From contig CM065301.1 of NCBI GenBank assembly GCA_032871835.1, positions 21,097,291 through 21,161,290 of the forward strand: a DNA stretch of 64,000 nucleotides, in the 5' to 3' direction. Below the pieces are notes generated by a model, which saw only the letters and a list, made by a program, of their open reading frames with translations, made no database searches and had not been told where the DNA came from. Below, piece after piece: positions 8,741 to 20,052 of the stretch. Every line of letters begins with the position of its first letter. The stretch's first letter is position 1. The stretch comes from Dipteronia dyeriana. Its lineage: Eukaryota > Streptophyta > Magnoliopsida > Sapindales > Sapindaceae. The translations under genes and the position numbers were made by a program.

Positions 8741-9424
8741 CTGTATTAACATGTGTGTATGTTTGTTAATTTTGTTTCTCTGCAATTGGATATGATTATA
8801 TTGAGTTTTTTGTCTTTCGAAGATAGTATTAAATTTTGTTTTGTGATTGATTGTTGTTGAACTGGGTTTGCAAAATGTTGTGTTTTTTGTTTCTCTGCAG
8901 TCACACCATTTGTTCAACTGGGTTTGCAAGATGAAGTATTTTGAAAATATTATGTTTTGCAGTATTTTGGGTTTTGTGTAAATTACATTATATGAACATC
9001 TTGATTGCAGTTGCTGTAGATTGATTATTTCTTTGGAGCTTTTTGTTTTAATAGCTCCAATCAAAGAAACTCAATTATGCTAGTTAAATTTTCTTTAACA
9101 TTGTAGGATGAATGGTGACTGTTTCTGGAAGGAGGAATTTCCTCATTGTGTTAGATTAGATGTGGAGGCTGAGTATCTGAGATATGCATATTGTTTTTTT
9201 TGTTGTAAAGTGATTTTAAGAGCTAATGCTGACTCTTTGTGTGGGTTCTTGGTAATTATCAAGTGAGCTGATTATATAATATCATTGATTATATTGAGTG
9301 TGTAATTAAATGTTTGAGTGTTTGTGTGTGTTTGATTTGTGATGAGGTATGAAAGATGATCGTATTTTGTGATTTGTGATCAGTTAGATATCGTTATAAG
9401 TGTTTTTTTTCGACGTTAAGCGGC
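8741..9424. other. MULE spacer upstream of the DUF1985-like gene
   Basis: This is T-rich sequence with several GT/AG-like sites and no supported coding frame. It leads directly to the ATG at 9425 and may hold the promoter and 5' leader of that gene. I see nothing else in it. Confidence 0.4.
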
Positions 9425-10195
9425 ATGGATCGAAAGAAACTACGTGAATCACTCAAAATTAAGGAAGATGATCGATTTCTATCTCGAGTTAGTGGATACT
9501 ACAATTGGGAGAGTATTAGACTTATTAAAGCAATTCTTTCACATAAACAACTGGATATATTTAGAGTGACATGTTTTGATTATTTTTTGGATGTGAGTGA
9601 TATGGTATTGTCTGGGCAGATTTTTCACCATATTTTGCTTTAGGAGTGTCATGTTAGGGATGTCGATGACACGGCATCAACTTTGTGGTTTTATGTTGGA
9701 AATAGAGGTGATAAGGTATAGCGCGGTGGATTTTTGTTTGGTTACTGGGCTTACCTTTGGAGATTCATGTGAATCACCATCGTACATCACCAAACATATG
9801 GATAAAAGGATCCTCCAATCATACTTTCGAGATGGTAAAGTTAATGTAAAAATGTTTTTTAATTGGTTTAGGAATCTTGGTTCTGATAATAATGTTAGTG
9901 ACGATGATATGGTGAAGTTGGCCTTAGTACTTTTTTTGGAGATGACTTTGGTTGGCAAGGACGATAGGAATTCCATTATGTATTGGGTGCTACAGTAAGT
10001 GGATGACTTAGATGCGTTTAATAGTTTTCCATGGGGAACATTTTTATACGGTAGGACATTTGACTCTTTTTCTACTTGTGTTGTTGGTCGTGATGACAAG
10101 TACAATGAGCGTCTTGAGTCTCCAGCAAAGTGAAAAGCTGAGAAGTACAATGTTTATGGTGGAATACGTTTCTTTTTAGGTCTTCCTGGAAGGCG
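9425..10195 (+). pseudogene. DUF1985-like gene carried in the MULE
   Basis: From ATG 9425 the frame reads MDRKKLRESLKIKEDDRF and continues to FDYFLDVSDMVLSGQIFHHI. The frame then shifts near 9640. The core YSAVDFCLVTGLTFG (about 9720-9760) is the signature I associate with DUF1985, a plant domain often found in MULEs together with a Ulp1-type C48 protease. A second shift lies near 9715. WGTFLYGRTFDSF follows near 10035 and YNVYGG near 10150. It ends at the mudrA 3' end, so the genes are convergent. No C48 His/Asp/Cys region could be identified, so the protease part appears absent. Function of DUF1985 is unknown. Confidence 0.7.
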
Positions 10196-12930
10196 TCAGT
10201 TGATGGGTGGGAGAACAATTATTGATGCAATATCTTCTGGAACCAACCATTCAGGAGGGTGTCCAACTGGATGAATTTCCCCACTATATGCTGTAGCAAG
10301 AAATGCACTAGAGAAATAAGGTGAACAATAATCTATATATGAAAATCGTCGGACCCTAATGCAAGCCAATGCATGTTCACATGGAAGTCCGTCCATGTCA
10401 AATTCTCTATAAGTACATGTTTTTGATGTCAAATCAACAGTTCCATCCAAATCTCCATCCTTAACAAGAAATGAGTAATATGTGATCGGGTAGACCGTTA
10501 GATAACGTGCCTTTTCATCTTTGACACCTATGTTTACATCTGCTTTGGTTGTCAATGTTGACTTAAGTTTACCTGAAGATTTTCGACGATCATAGAACCA
10601 CCGTTGGAACCCCTCTGATGCAGTCAATAACTCCGGTAATAGGCAATTCCTGACAAGCTTTAATTGCATTATTCATGAACTCTACAATGTTGGATGACGT
10701 TAGGTTATACCTTTTCCTTGGACTGTATGCTCGTGCCCACCATTCAAATTCGACATTCGTGATATACATAGCTGCTTGAGAATTTATATTTGCCAATTGC
10801 TCCATACATCGTGTGAATTGATTTACCCGATAAACTTTAACTGCCTTTATGAAGATGTCTTTTAGTATCTTATTCTTACCATAGCGTCCAAGCATATTCC
10901 GTTCTAGATGTACCGCACATGCGCCATGGAATGAGTTTGGAAACACTTTTTCCACACCAGTGATAATACTATTTTTCCTATCAGAAACAATAGCCAAATA
11001 ATCAACTTCGCCAACGGCACGATGCAACCTAGTTAGAAACCATTCCCAAGCTTCATTTGTGTCCGAATCACCAACACCAAAAGCAAGAGGAAATATTTGG
11101 TCATTTCCATCCATACACACTGCCACAAATAAGACCCCTACATGAGGGCCTTTCAAAAATGTTACGTCAATAGCAATTACAGGTCTAATCAAAGACAAAA
11201 AACCCGTCTATACAGGCTTTGAGGCAAAAAAACATATCATGAACCTATTAGCCGAATCTGTGTGGAGGTCTGTAATAGTTCCAGGATTAGTTTGCTCCAA
11301 CATGTACAAATATGATGGCAAAATTCGGTATGACTCAACCGATGTTTGTTGAACCTCATCTAAGGCAATATGTTTGGCTCGGTATGCTTTGTGGTAGTTA
11401 CACGAGATGCCAAACTCTTTCTGTATATCTTGTAGAATTTCCTTTGGCTTGTATAAACGATGATCACAAAATTTATCCTTTATGTGTTCCCCTATAACCC
11501 GTGTGCTTGCTTGTCTATTATGTTAAAATCGTGCTTCATTGGAACATGTAGGGGTGGGTAAAAATCATTAAACCGAACCGAACCGAACCGGTCAAGCGAA
11601 TCGATCCAATCGGTTTTTTTCCAATTTTTCTTTAAAATTCGGTTCAGTTCGGTTTAAAATATTAAAAACCGGATTTTCCGGTTCGGTTTCCAGTTCGGTG
11701 GCTGAAACCGAGAATCGAACAGAGAACCGGCTATAAAAACAAAAACCTAAAATTTTCTCAGCCGTTCTCTATCTCTATCTCTGCCTCTCATCCTAAACAA
11801 AAACCCTAAATCCCTCAACTTCAAATCATGAACCATCATCTTCTTCATTGAACCTCATCATCTTCTCCTTAAAAAAAACCCTTATCTCTCATCTCTCTCT
11901 CTATTCTCCCTCGCCCATCCTCTTTCGTATCTTGGTCATCGCATCGATCACCGATCTCCTCCAGGCGATAGGAGTTCAGCGTTCTCTTCTTTCTCCTCCA
12001 GATATCTTTGAATATGGAAAATTTCCCTTTTTTATTTTTTAAAAATAATTATTTGTTTGTAGAGATTTGGACCATTTACAGATCTCTTCAAACTTTTTTT
12101 TTTTACTTTGTAGAGATTTGCGAAGAGGTCTTAAAAAAAAATCAAGAAATTTGGAAAAAAATTCTAGATTTTTAAAGATCTAGAAATCTCTCGTGCTGGT
12201 GTTTGATTAAAAGATCTGTGTTATTTCGCCCCCTTGTGTAATAAAAACGACATTGATGTGTATGATTCAAAGATTGTCATGTTTGAATTGGTAGAAGCAA
12301 TGTTCGACTGAAAGTTGAAACTGTGATTTGCTTGATGATACAGAGTTACATTATAATGATTTGATTGAAAGCCCAAATTAGGCCCAATCGGTCCAAAACC
12401 GAAAAAATCGAACCGAACCGAACCGATTCAGTTCAATCGATTTTTGATCGGTTGATAATTGTATATCGGATCTGATCGGATCAATTTTTTAAAAACCGAA
12501 TAGTATCTGTTTTTAATCGGTTTTGGAGTGAACCGATCCAATCAACGCCCACCCCTAGGAACATGTGTACTCACGGTCAAGTCTTCTAATATGAAAATAA
12601 TATGAAAATAATCTGAATTAGCAACCTTAACTGCACGCAATCACCATTTGCAGTCCTTAACAATGCACCGAACTTGATAACGTGTTGGGTCTGACTTCAT
12701 CACCCTAATCTGGAACTAGTTTGCAAAGGCATACGTACATAATTGTGATTGCAATTGCAATTGCTGCTTACTTTCAAACAATTCACCCACTGTAATACAC
12801 ATATCACTATGTCTAGGTGCAACTTCACCAAAATTAATAGAATATTATGCAGATGGAGGTGGAACGAGCCTCTGGATATGGGTAAATTGATCATCAGACC
12901 AAATAGGAACTTGATCAGAAATAGGGTCAA
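10196..12930 (-). pseudogene. mudrA-type MULE transposase, disrupted
   Basis: Reading down the minus strand, the MuDR N-terminal domain is at about 12800-12590 (ANQFQIRVMKSDPTRYQVRC, then LRAVKVANSDYF). The hAT MITE at 11549-12557 splits the gene. HRLYKPKEILQDIQKEFGIS follows at about 11470-11400. The MULE catalytic domain covers about 11200-10750 (IAIDVTFLKGPHVGVLFVAV with the first Asp; LAIVSDRKNSI with the second). A SWIM zinc finger lies at about 10420-10370: CTYREFDMDGLPCEHALAC keeps Cys-Glu-His but has Tyr in place of one Cys. A frameshift lies near 10630 and stops occur elsewhere. It would cut and insert MULE ends in the nucleus. Confidence 0.9.
11549..12557. mobile_element. hAT-type MITE inserted in mudrA
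   Basis: It starts TAGGGGTGGG and ends CCCACCCCTA. It is flanked by a perfect 8-bp target duplication GGAACATG (11541-11548 and 12558-12565), the hAT length. Both subterminal regions are rich in CCGAACCGAACCG-type repeats in opposite orientation, a familiar hAT MITE feature. The middle holds a pyrimidine-rich block (11770-11900) resembling a plant 5' leader and a short reading frame at 11848-12042. No transposase was found, so it is non-autonomous. Confidence 0.93.
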
Positions 12931-13676
12931 ACTGTGGTTCTGATACCTTACACCATATCTAATAGTTGATCATAATTTGCATTCCTTGGAAAACCAAATG
13001 CCCGTCCTCTCCGACCGTCTTACCAATATACACCGTGATCACTTTTCCATTCTCACCCCCAACCCCCCCCCCCCCCCCAATTCAAAACCAATTGCACATT
13101 TGTCATCTTTAATCCTTGAAACATCAATTAAAATAAACTTTACTACATCAAACATAAGGAGTGTAAATTATTATTTAATTTTTTTTCTTCTACTTTGGGT
13201 TAATGGTGACCCAATCGGGTCACCCCTGACCCGAAGGACAATTTTAAGGCATCAGGTTAGGGGCAACCCGAAGACCAATTTCATGGCTTCGGGTTGCCCC
13301 TAACTCGATGCCTTAAAATTGGTCTTCGGGTCAATGGTGTCCCGATCGGGTCACACCTGACCCGAAGACCAATTTTAAAGGATCTGAAGACCAATTTCAT
13401 GGAACCAAAAAAAAAAAAAAAACTCACCTTATCAACACTTTTATGCCTCCAAATGGATTTTTTTTTTACAAGAGCTCAATGTAAACAATGTCTAGTTTAC
13501 TTCTTTTCTTTTCCTTTTTATTATTGGTTGGTTAAAAGAAATAATTATAATAAATATGGTGTTTATAAATTAAGTTTGGGTATTTTTGGAAGTTTGGGGT
13601 ATTTTTGCAACTTTTTGTCTACATGGGGTATATTTGCAATATCGGCCCTCAGATGGGGCATTTTTACTAAAACCCC
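12931..13676. other. Right subterminal region of the MULE with a foldback
   Basis: This region holds a C16 run (13063-13078) and a near-perfect inverted repeat with 46-bp arms (13228-13273 and 13287-13332) around a 13-bp spacer. Related phrases (GACCCGAAGACCAATTT) repeat down to 13400. No coding frame is supported. It probably includes the mudrA promoter side. Confidence 0.6.
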
Positions 13677-13987
13677 TGTATATATTTATGCTCAAAATGG
13701 TGAATTTTTATCGTCATAGTTAATTTCAATTACATCATTAATATTTATGCTCAATTTTTAAATTTAAATTAAATATTTAAGATAATTTGAATTTTATTTA
13801 AATTTATGCCTCATTTATGAATTTTATTTTAATTTATATATTTATATTCAAAATGGTGAATTTTTATATTTATAGCTAATTTTAATTTATGCTTAATATT
13901 TATGCTCAATTTTGAAATTTGTATTTTTATGCTTAATTAATGAATTAACAATTATATTGTAGGAAATTGATCCTATTTTTTCGGACT

Positions 13988-15900
13988 GAAATTGATTCTA
14001 TTTTAGGCTTGATTGGCTTTCTCGTGTTGTGGAGGGAACAGTGCGAGCTGAGTAAGGTCACCAGAGAGCCCGGAGCAGAGGAGTTGGCTTACCTCTTTCA
14101 AATTGGAAGCATGTCCGGAGCTTCTCGAGGTCAGTTCTATGCGAAAGCTAAGAACAAGCTCAATTTCATCATTCTTGGTGCTTCAAAGAAAGATCCAGCC
14201 TGGAAAAAGGAGTGGATCCTGGCGGGGGATGATTGGGGAAGCTCGATCTTTATTTTCGGTCACGAGTTTGCGGTTCCCATAGTTTTTAATGATAAACCAT
14301 CGTGGGACCGGGATTCCTTGCCCGCCGAGTCTGAAGCTGTATTGAAGGTCATCCTCGTTAGGAACAATTTGAACCTGAAGTTCCCAATCGCTGACGCCTT
14401 TGATTCTCGCAGAGTGCATCAATACCTACGAATCTCTGATGCTATTCCTCATAAGTAATATTGAACTATTATGCCTTTGTTTTGCTGGCTAGCTCAGCTC
14501 TAACACCTTTCTTTTCTCCATTTTTTTTTAGTTTTTGTTTTTGCTCTAGCTCCTCAGGAAGCCAAGCAAGCTCGCACCCCTCATTCTCATGCCAAACTGC
14601 CCCAGGAAGCCTCTTTTGTTGCCTCAGAGAAATAAGGGCCTATTAATCCAGGTCTCTCTTATGGCTGCTTTATCTCCTTCCCAGACTAGGTCTAGGATGG
14701 CCATTCTTGCATCGCGGGCTTCCAGGGCGCTAAACAGGGGAAACTCCGCTTGCTAAGCTGTTGATACAACCACTTCTGGCCCTACTGCTCCTCTTGCTGC
14801 TATCGCTACTATTAGTACTCCCACGGTTACTTTACCCAATATCTCTGCCCTTCCTTCTACGCTTCCAATTCCTCGAGTTTTGGAGGACCCTGAGGCTGGT
14901 GTTCTGGAGGTTCCTCCTGCCCGCCCCCAACATCAGTCGAGCTAGACTGGACAAGACGAGGTCCTGGAGCATTCGTCACGTCTTGCCCGGGTGGTGGGTT
15001 CTCCAGGATGGCTTCAATGCCTGTCGACATCTTGCTCACCAAGGGGTCCGCTCTCTTGGCTGAGGTAACTATTTTGTTATTCTTTTACTTGTGGTTTGTT
15101 AGCTCGATCAATGTATAACTTGTAGCCCTTTAAATTCAATATTGCTATGGACCACCAGGTTGCCTCCCTCCGTGATCGGGCTGTAAAAGTTGAGGCTAAA
15201 ACTGAGAAGGCTATGTGGTTACTCGCTCGAGCTCAAGCTCAAGCTCAAGCTCTAGTTCAGGAGATGACCTCTTGTCAAGTGGGAATGGAGGTTGAGTTGG
15301 TCTCGCTACATTGTGACTATGAGAGGCTGAAGCGATCCCATGACCAAGAAACCCTTCGATTTGAACACTGGGCTAAGTGAAGGGATTCCTGGAAAGTAGA
15401 AGCCAAAATGTTGGATGTCAAAAACAAGGTTTACATGCCCAGGTGGCCAAGCTACAGGCCGAGGTGGATGTTTTCTTCAATGATGAGTATTTTTATGCCT
15501 CCTTGCAAGTTACAAAAGCTTTCCCTCTTCCCTTCGACTTGTCTACCATTACCGATTGGGATAGAGAGGAGATCATGACCAGAGTTGCCAAGATTCCCCC
15601 CGATGGTGATGAAGCAGTTCCTTCTGGCCCAGCTGAAGCTGGGAAGTAACCTGTTTTGGCGAGTCCTCCCCTTCCCCCTCCCCCTCCCATCTTCCTCGTC
15701 TCAGGTCTTGGGGAATCCTCAATTAGGGTTCTGCCTTCGCAGTCTGAGGATATTCACCCAAAGGCCTAGGAGAATGTCCGAGACCGCCCTGAAGAGCCCT
15801 CTAGAGCAAAGTTGGAGGTTGAACAAAAAAGGATGGAGTCAATAGCTACCCTTCTTGGCACGGCTATCCCTCCTAAGGTTATGGTGGTGGTTAATAAGGT
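13988..15900 (+). pseudogene. Antisense extra gene of element E (Transposase_28-like, coiled coil), N-terminally truncated
   Basis: It is encoded opposite to gag-pol of E. The first open part (to 14458) contains EELAYLFQIGSMSG, then GQFYAKAKNKLNFIILGASK and WKKEWILAGDDWG, matching the middle of the corresponding genes in C (26645-26845) and D. After a non-coding stretch (14459-15140, intron or decay) comes 15147-15380, a coiled coil with many AQAQA and E/K heptads. It continues in other frames as AKLQAEVDVFFNDEYF and DREEIMTRVAKIPPD to 15650. The first conserved block (WNPPPG... in C) is missing left of 13988. The family resembles Pfam 'putative gypsy type transposon'; its role is unknown. 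Confidence 0.65.
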
Positions 15901-16697
15901 CCTGGAGGAGGACCCATATGAGCAGCAGGAAATTGAGAAACCTTCAGAGAAAATTGGGTAGCCGACGATGGAGGTCATGGAGAGCAACCACTTGAAGGAG
16001 GTGAGGATCATCAAGGAGGAGGAGCACCGGAAGGAAACCAAGGGGATGCTGGAGCTTGATGCAACCCATTCTTGATTTACTTTGACTGCCCGAAAAAGAG
16101 GGTGGGCACCCTACTTTATTCATGCCAAGTTTAGTCTTTTTTTTTTATGTAGCCCGGAACCAAGGGTTCGGCTCCCTGTTGGGTTGTTGTAGCCTTACAA
16201 GGGGATAGGCTCTCATATTATTGATGAAAATTTGCCTAGGATTTCTTTCATGCTTTTTTTAATTGACTCTGATTGTGAACCTTGCTTGGTTGATATTTCT
16301 TGCTTCACTCCTGACATCGACCATGATGCGACCTCCGAAAGTAACCCTTACTTAACTAAAACCGAAAAATATAAACCATTAAATGTAGACCTGCTAACTG
16401 GGTAGACATCTAGCTCCAATTTTCACCATTTGGTAGGGATTTATAACTTTAGGGGGAGAGTCTCATTGCAATGTATCTTGCATCCTCGATGATTCCTCAT
16501 TCATACTTTAAGCTGGCGATATAAACAATCTCACATTCGTGAAATCCAATGGTTAGTAGTAAGCAAGTATTCGATACTTAGGCGAAATTTGTGTAGTAAT
16601 TGACATAGATACCTCTTCTTCCATTGTGCTAGAGAATATCTTTTCATGGCGACCTCGGTCGAGCAAATCAGTATTTTGACCTATCACTGGAATAATA
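15901..16697. other. Element E spacer between antisense gene and tandem repeats
   Basis: The first 160 bp still has acidic, coiled-coil-like codons on the plus strand and may be the degraded end of the antisense gene. After 16080 I see only non-coding sequence, including a T-rich run at 16138-16147. No gene is supported. Confidence 0.4.
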
Positions 16698-16914
16698 GCC
16701 CGACCAAGGTATCAAGAGGGCTATCTAACTATTTTCTAGTCTCGAGATCTGGATGGCAACTATGTTCTTACACTCAGATCCTTCTTAGGGGTGGTAGCCC
16801 GACCAAGACATCAGGAGGGCTATCTAAATATTTCCTGGTCTCGAGATCTAGATGGAAATTATGTTCTTACACTCAGATCCTTCTTGGGGGTGGTAGTCCG
16901 ACCAAGGCATCAGG
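16698..16914. repeat. 99-bp tandem repeat in element E (continues at 36524-36625)
   Basis: The phrase CCCGACCAAG recurs at 16699, 16798 and 16897, a period of 99 bp. Each unit also contains TCTCGAGATCT and TTACACTCAGATCCTTCTT. Copia B inserted in the third unit. The remainder and a further unit follow at 36524, with GTGCCCGACCGAGGCATCAG near 36600. It is non-coding, between the integrase end and the antisense gene. Confidence 0.85.
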
Positions 16915-17444
16915 TGTTAGAACCCTGTTCACCGGTCATGCAGCGGAAATTGTTTTTTTTTTTAAATTTATACAAATCGTAATATGTATCTGTGACCAGT
17001 GAACTTGGGATCGTAATTATTTTCGAAACAAATACATATAAAATTATTACAATAATTAAATATATGTAAATACATGAAATTGTAATCAATAATAAGAAGA
17101 AGATTAAGAACCTTACAACCGTTTGGAGGCTTCTTCACTTTATGATATGCTCTTGGTCTGTACCACTGATCTTCCTCGCTATATCCCGGGACTGATAACT
17201 GTGTGTGGACGCGTCACTGATTCGGGATCTTAGAATGGATGATAAAGTAAAAATAAGAAACTATTTCTTTATTTTCACTATGCAACACTTGCACTGTTTT
17301 CTCTAAAAAATCGAGCAACACTTGTACTAATATACATTTTATAAGAAAAACTCACGCAACACTTGCATAAAAAATGTATCCGGTATGTTATATTTTTTTT
17401 AATGTGTTTGACAAAAACAAAACCACATCTCTATTTGTCTTTTG

Positions 17445-17480
<36 letters not shown>

Positions 17481-17577
17481 GCTTTCTCATGCACACCTTT
17501 TTAAAAAAAAAATATTTAAAATAATATATATCATATCTATAATATATATATATATTTTTAAAACTGATCATATCTTT
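16915..17577 (-). repeat. 3' LTR of copia B, distal part
   Basis: It starts TGTTAGAACCCTG on the plus strand, the minus-strand LTR end. It contains AACACTTGCA-type repeats (17280-17370) and a (TA)n run at 17448-17475. Only the last 103 bp (from 17475) match the other LTR at 34982 onward. Element C cuts the LTR at 17578, and it resumes at 28913. The 560 bp before 17475 has no visible partner in the 5' LTR. Confidence 0.7.
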
Positions 17578-18467
17578 TGTCGTATGTAAATTTTATTAGA
17601 CGTACACGTCATTGACAAAGAGGATAGAATTGTAAGGTGGACATCCAAATAGGCATTCAGAAAATATCCTGCAAGACATCACCAAAGAGGAGAAGCCCGA
17701 GTAAACAAGTACTGAACAAAACCTACTCGGGGTCAACTGACGTCATATACTACTCGGGGTTAGTTAAAGATAGTCAGAGCTAGTTGACGACATTTTCTAC
17801 TCGGGATCAGATGACGTCACTTGGGACCAGCTTTATATCGTGTTCTACTGGGGACAAACATGAAGAAAACCGAATAAAAAGCCCTACGCGTAGCTCACAC
17901 GAATCGAGTTATTAAAATACGCGAAGATATCCATGTCAAAGAGAAATTCCAAGAATAACAGAATATCAAGCAGAATGGGTTCCTTATCAGGTAACAATTT
18001 TATTTCTTCAAAAAAAATGTGCCATTATAAGGAAATAAGTCCTACTTGGACTACATTACTGGAGTCCTATTCTATCTCAATACAAGTCTCCGAAACATGA
18101 ACGAAGACAAACTACTTTGAATAAGTAAACAATCATAATTAAATACAAAGATCTTTTATTACTTGTACAAATAGGATTAGGGTTCTATGGACATATAAAT
18201 AGACCCATAACCTCATCACAAAAAACATATACAAAAAATATAGAAAAATACAGAGAGAAAAAGAGAGATCGAGGGTTGTAATTCTTTTCAATAGTGGATT
18301 TTGGCCTGGTTGATTATTCAGCCACCTGTGGATGGTTCTCCGGTAATCGGAGTTTTACCATGTAAAACTTGCATCCGATTTCTTTCTCCTTCTCACTCTC
18401 TTTGAAATCACAGCTAAAATCTAATTCTTGTTGACTTTTTCCATACATCTAGAAACCGACGTCAACA
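17578..18467 (+). repeat. 5' LTR of element C
   Basis: The ends are TGTCG and CAACA. Two palindromes TGACGTCA (17738-17745 and 17812-17819) lie among repeated CTACTCGGG phrases in U3. The TATA box is in ACATATAAATAGACCC at about 18191-18206. The sequence then runs through R/U5 to GTCAACA, followed by the primer-binding region. Confidence 0.92.
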
Positions 18468-18486
18468 ATTGGCGCTAGAAGGAGGG
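18468..18486 (+). other. Primer-binding region of element C
   Basis: ATTGGCGCTAGAAGGAGGG follows the LTR end directly. The identical phrase occurs at the same place in element D, showing a shared priming site. I do not assign the tRNA. Confidence 0.7.
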
Positions 18487-18513
18487 CTCGAACCTTCGAT
18501 TTAATTCAAGGTA

Positions 18514-20052
18514 ATGGCAGGAAGCAGAAGCAGTTTTGGGGATGTCCAAAAATCTCTAGATAACATCCATGTTGGTAGTAGCTCACGAGATCTCACTACA
18601 ACCACGGAGAACCAACCAACATTCTTAGCGGGGATCCAACAAGTTCCTCCGACCAGTGAAGACCTGACACGACGCTTCCGAGAGCCGCTGCAACAGTTGG
18701 TGGCAAACGCAGCAAAGGAAGGAGTTGATCTACTAGCTACATAAGAAGAACAACCTCCTAACCTCCCACCTGCAAAGCTTCGTTCGGTTGTAGTAGGGCC
18801 AGAACTAAATGCACTGGAAGCCAGAAGAAACTCTGCTCCAATTAATCAGGCTGAAATACCCGAAGAGGATCGACCACGCCAGAAGCAGAACCATGATTAG
18901 ACAGCCTGTGCCAGACACCGCAAACATGATCGGCACAGGGATCAGTCGTCATCAGAAGATAGCGATCGACACCATCGCAAGCATCATCACGGAACCATAC
19001 GCTTGCAAGAATCAACCCGTGAAACTCGGTATCAAAGTGAAGAGCTAGAGAGAGGAATGACAATAACCCAGCGGTTCAACCATCATGGAAGTCCAATGGG
19101 AGACAAAAATGTCATAATTCAGAGCCTAACTTGAGAATTCGAAAACAATAGGCGTCAAATGGACACACTGGTCAGAAGTTATGGGTACAACAATTTATCT
19201 AACGAAGATTCTGACAGTCCATTCACTAGGGAAATCTTGTAGACTTTATTCCCAGAAAGGTTCAGGATGCCGCACGTGAAGCAGTTCAAGAAGGATACAG
19301 ACCCTAAAGAACACGTCAGACTCTATAAAAGTGCTATGGCCCAGTATGCCCACAACGATCCCTTACTATGTCCCAACTTCCCACAGACTGTAGGGGACAC
19401 AGGCTCAAGATGGTTCGGGAGATTGCCCCCAATGAGCATTCGAAGCTTCAGTGAACTAAGCAGGAGTTTCTCAAGGCAATTTATGAGCAACGTTCACAGG
19501 AAAAAAATCAGTGGTTTACCTTTCTCAGATAAAACAAGGGAAATATACCTGGGAAGATTCGGCCAAGCTGTATCAGAAATTGACAGTGCAAACGACGAAG
19601 CAATAATTGTTGCGTTCATCAATAATCTACAGAATTGATGGCTATCTTTTGACTTAAGGAGAGCCCGTCTAACCAGATATTCAGATATGATGGACATGGC
19701 GGGAGGATACGCACTAGCTGAAGAAGAAGAATTAGCCACGGGAGGATGATATATGCATGGAGGAAAACCCGAAAAGGATGCCAAATCCAAGGTACAAAAC
19801 CAAAAGGGAAAACAAAAAGGAAACAATAAAGAAAAAAGCAAAGAAAAAAGCAAGGACGGGGGAAACAGGCGTAATAATGAACAGACCATGGAGAAATTTC
19901 GAGGTAGATACGCCGACTACACCCCGCTTCAAAAACGGCAGGAGGAAATTTTAGCCATACTGGAAGAGAAAAATCTGGTAAAAGAGCCCCACCGACAATC
20001 TCAATGTAACCAGGATTGTTCACCTGGAAGTCAGGAGAATCTTGATAGATAA
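18514..20052 (+). pseudogene. gag of element C
   Basis: ATG 18514 (MAGSRSSFGDVQKSL) follows the primer site by 28 bp. The frame is broken by stops at 18742 and later. The gag core at 19267-19638 reads MPHVKQFKKDTDPKEHVRLY, then WFGRLPPMSIRSFSELSRSF and EIYLGRFGQAV, as in Tat-type gag. After a stop a very Lys-rich part follows (19753-20052) with YADYTPLQKRQEEILA. The zinc knuckle expected after this phrase (present in D near 54470) is missing. The frame passes almost directly into the protease region, so an internal deletion is likely. The product would form virus-like particles. Confidence 0.8.

Larger units (their letters stand above)
8130..13676. mobile_element. Autonomous-type MULE (Mutator-like element), now defective
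   Basis: Terminal inverted repeats begin GGGATTTTAGTAAAAATG on the left and GGGGTTTTAGTAAAAATG on the opposite strand at the right. Similarity extends for roughly 48 bp. The 9-bp flanks TTTATATAT (8121-8129) and TGTATATAT (13677-13685) form a target duplication with one mismatch. The matching tract at 44390 is uninterrupted, confirming the insertion. Inside are a mudrA-type transposase gene on the minus strand and a convergent DUF1985-like gene on the plus strand. A hAT MITE and a 46-bp foldback are also present. Total length is 5547 bp, of which 1009 bp is the later MITE. Confidence 0.92.

Noticed and set aside
8412..8795. Overlapping open frames (60-127 codons) in the MULE left end
   Set aside because: They follow from a tandem repeat of about 125 bp with few stops; different units use different frames and no domain is seen.
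14761..15063. 100-codon Leu-rich plus-strand frame resembling a membrane protein
   Set aside because: It lies inside the antisense-gene region of E in a non-matching frame, with low-complexity CTG/CTC runs, and neither C nor D has an equivalent.
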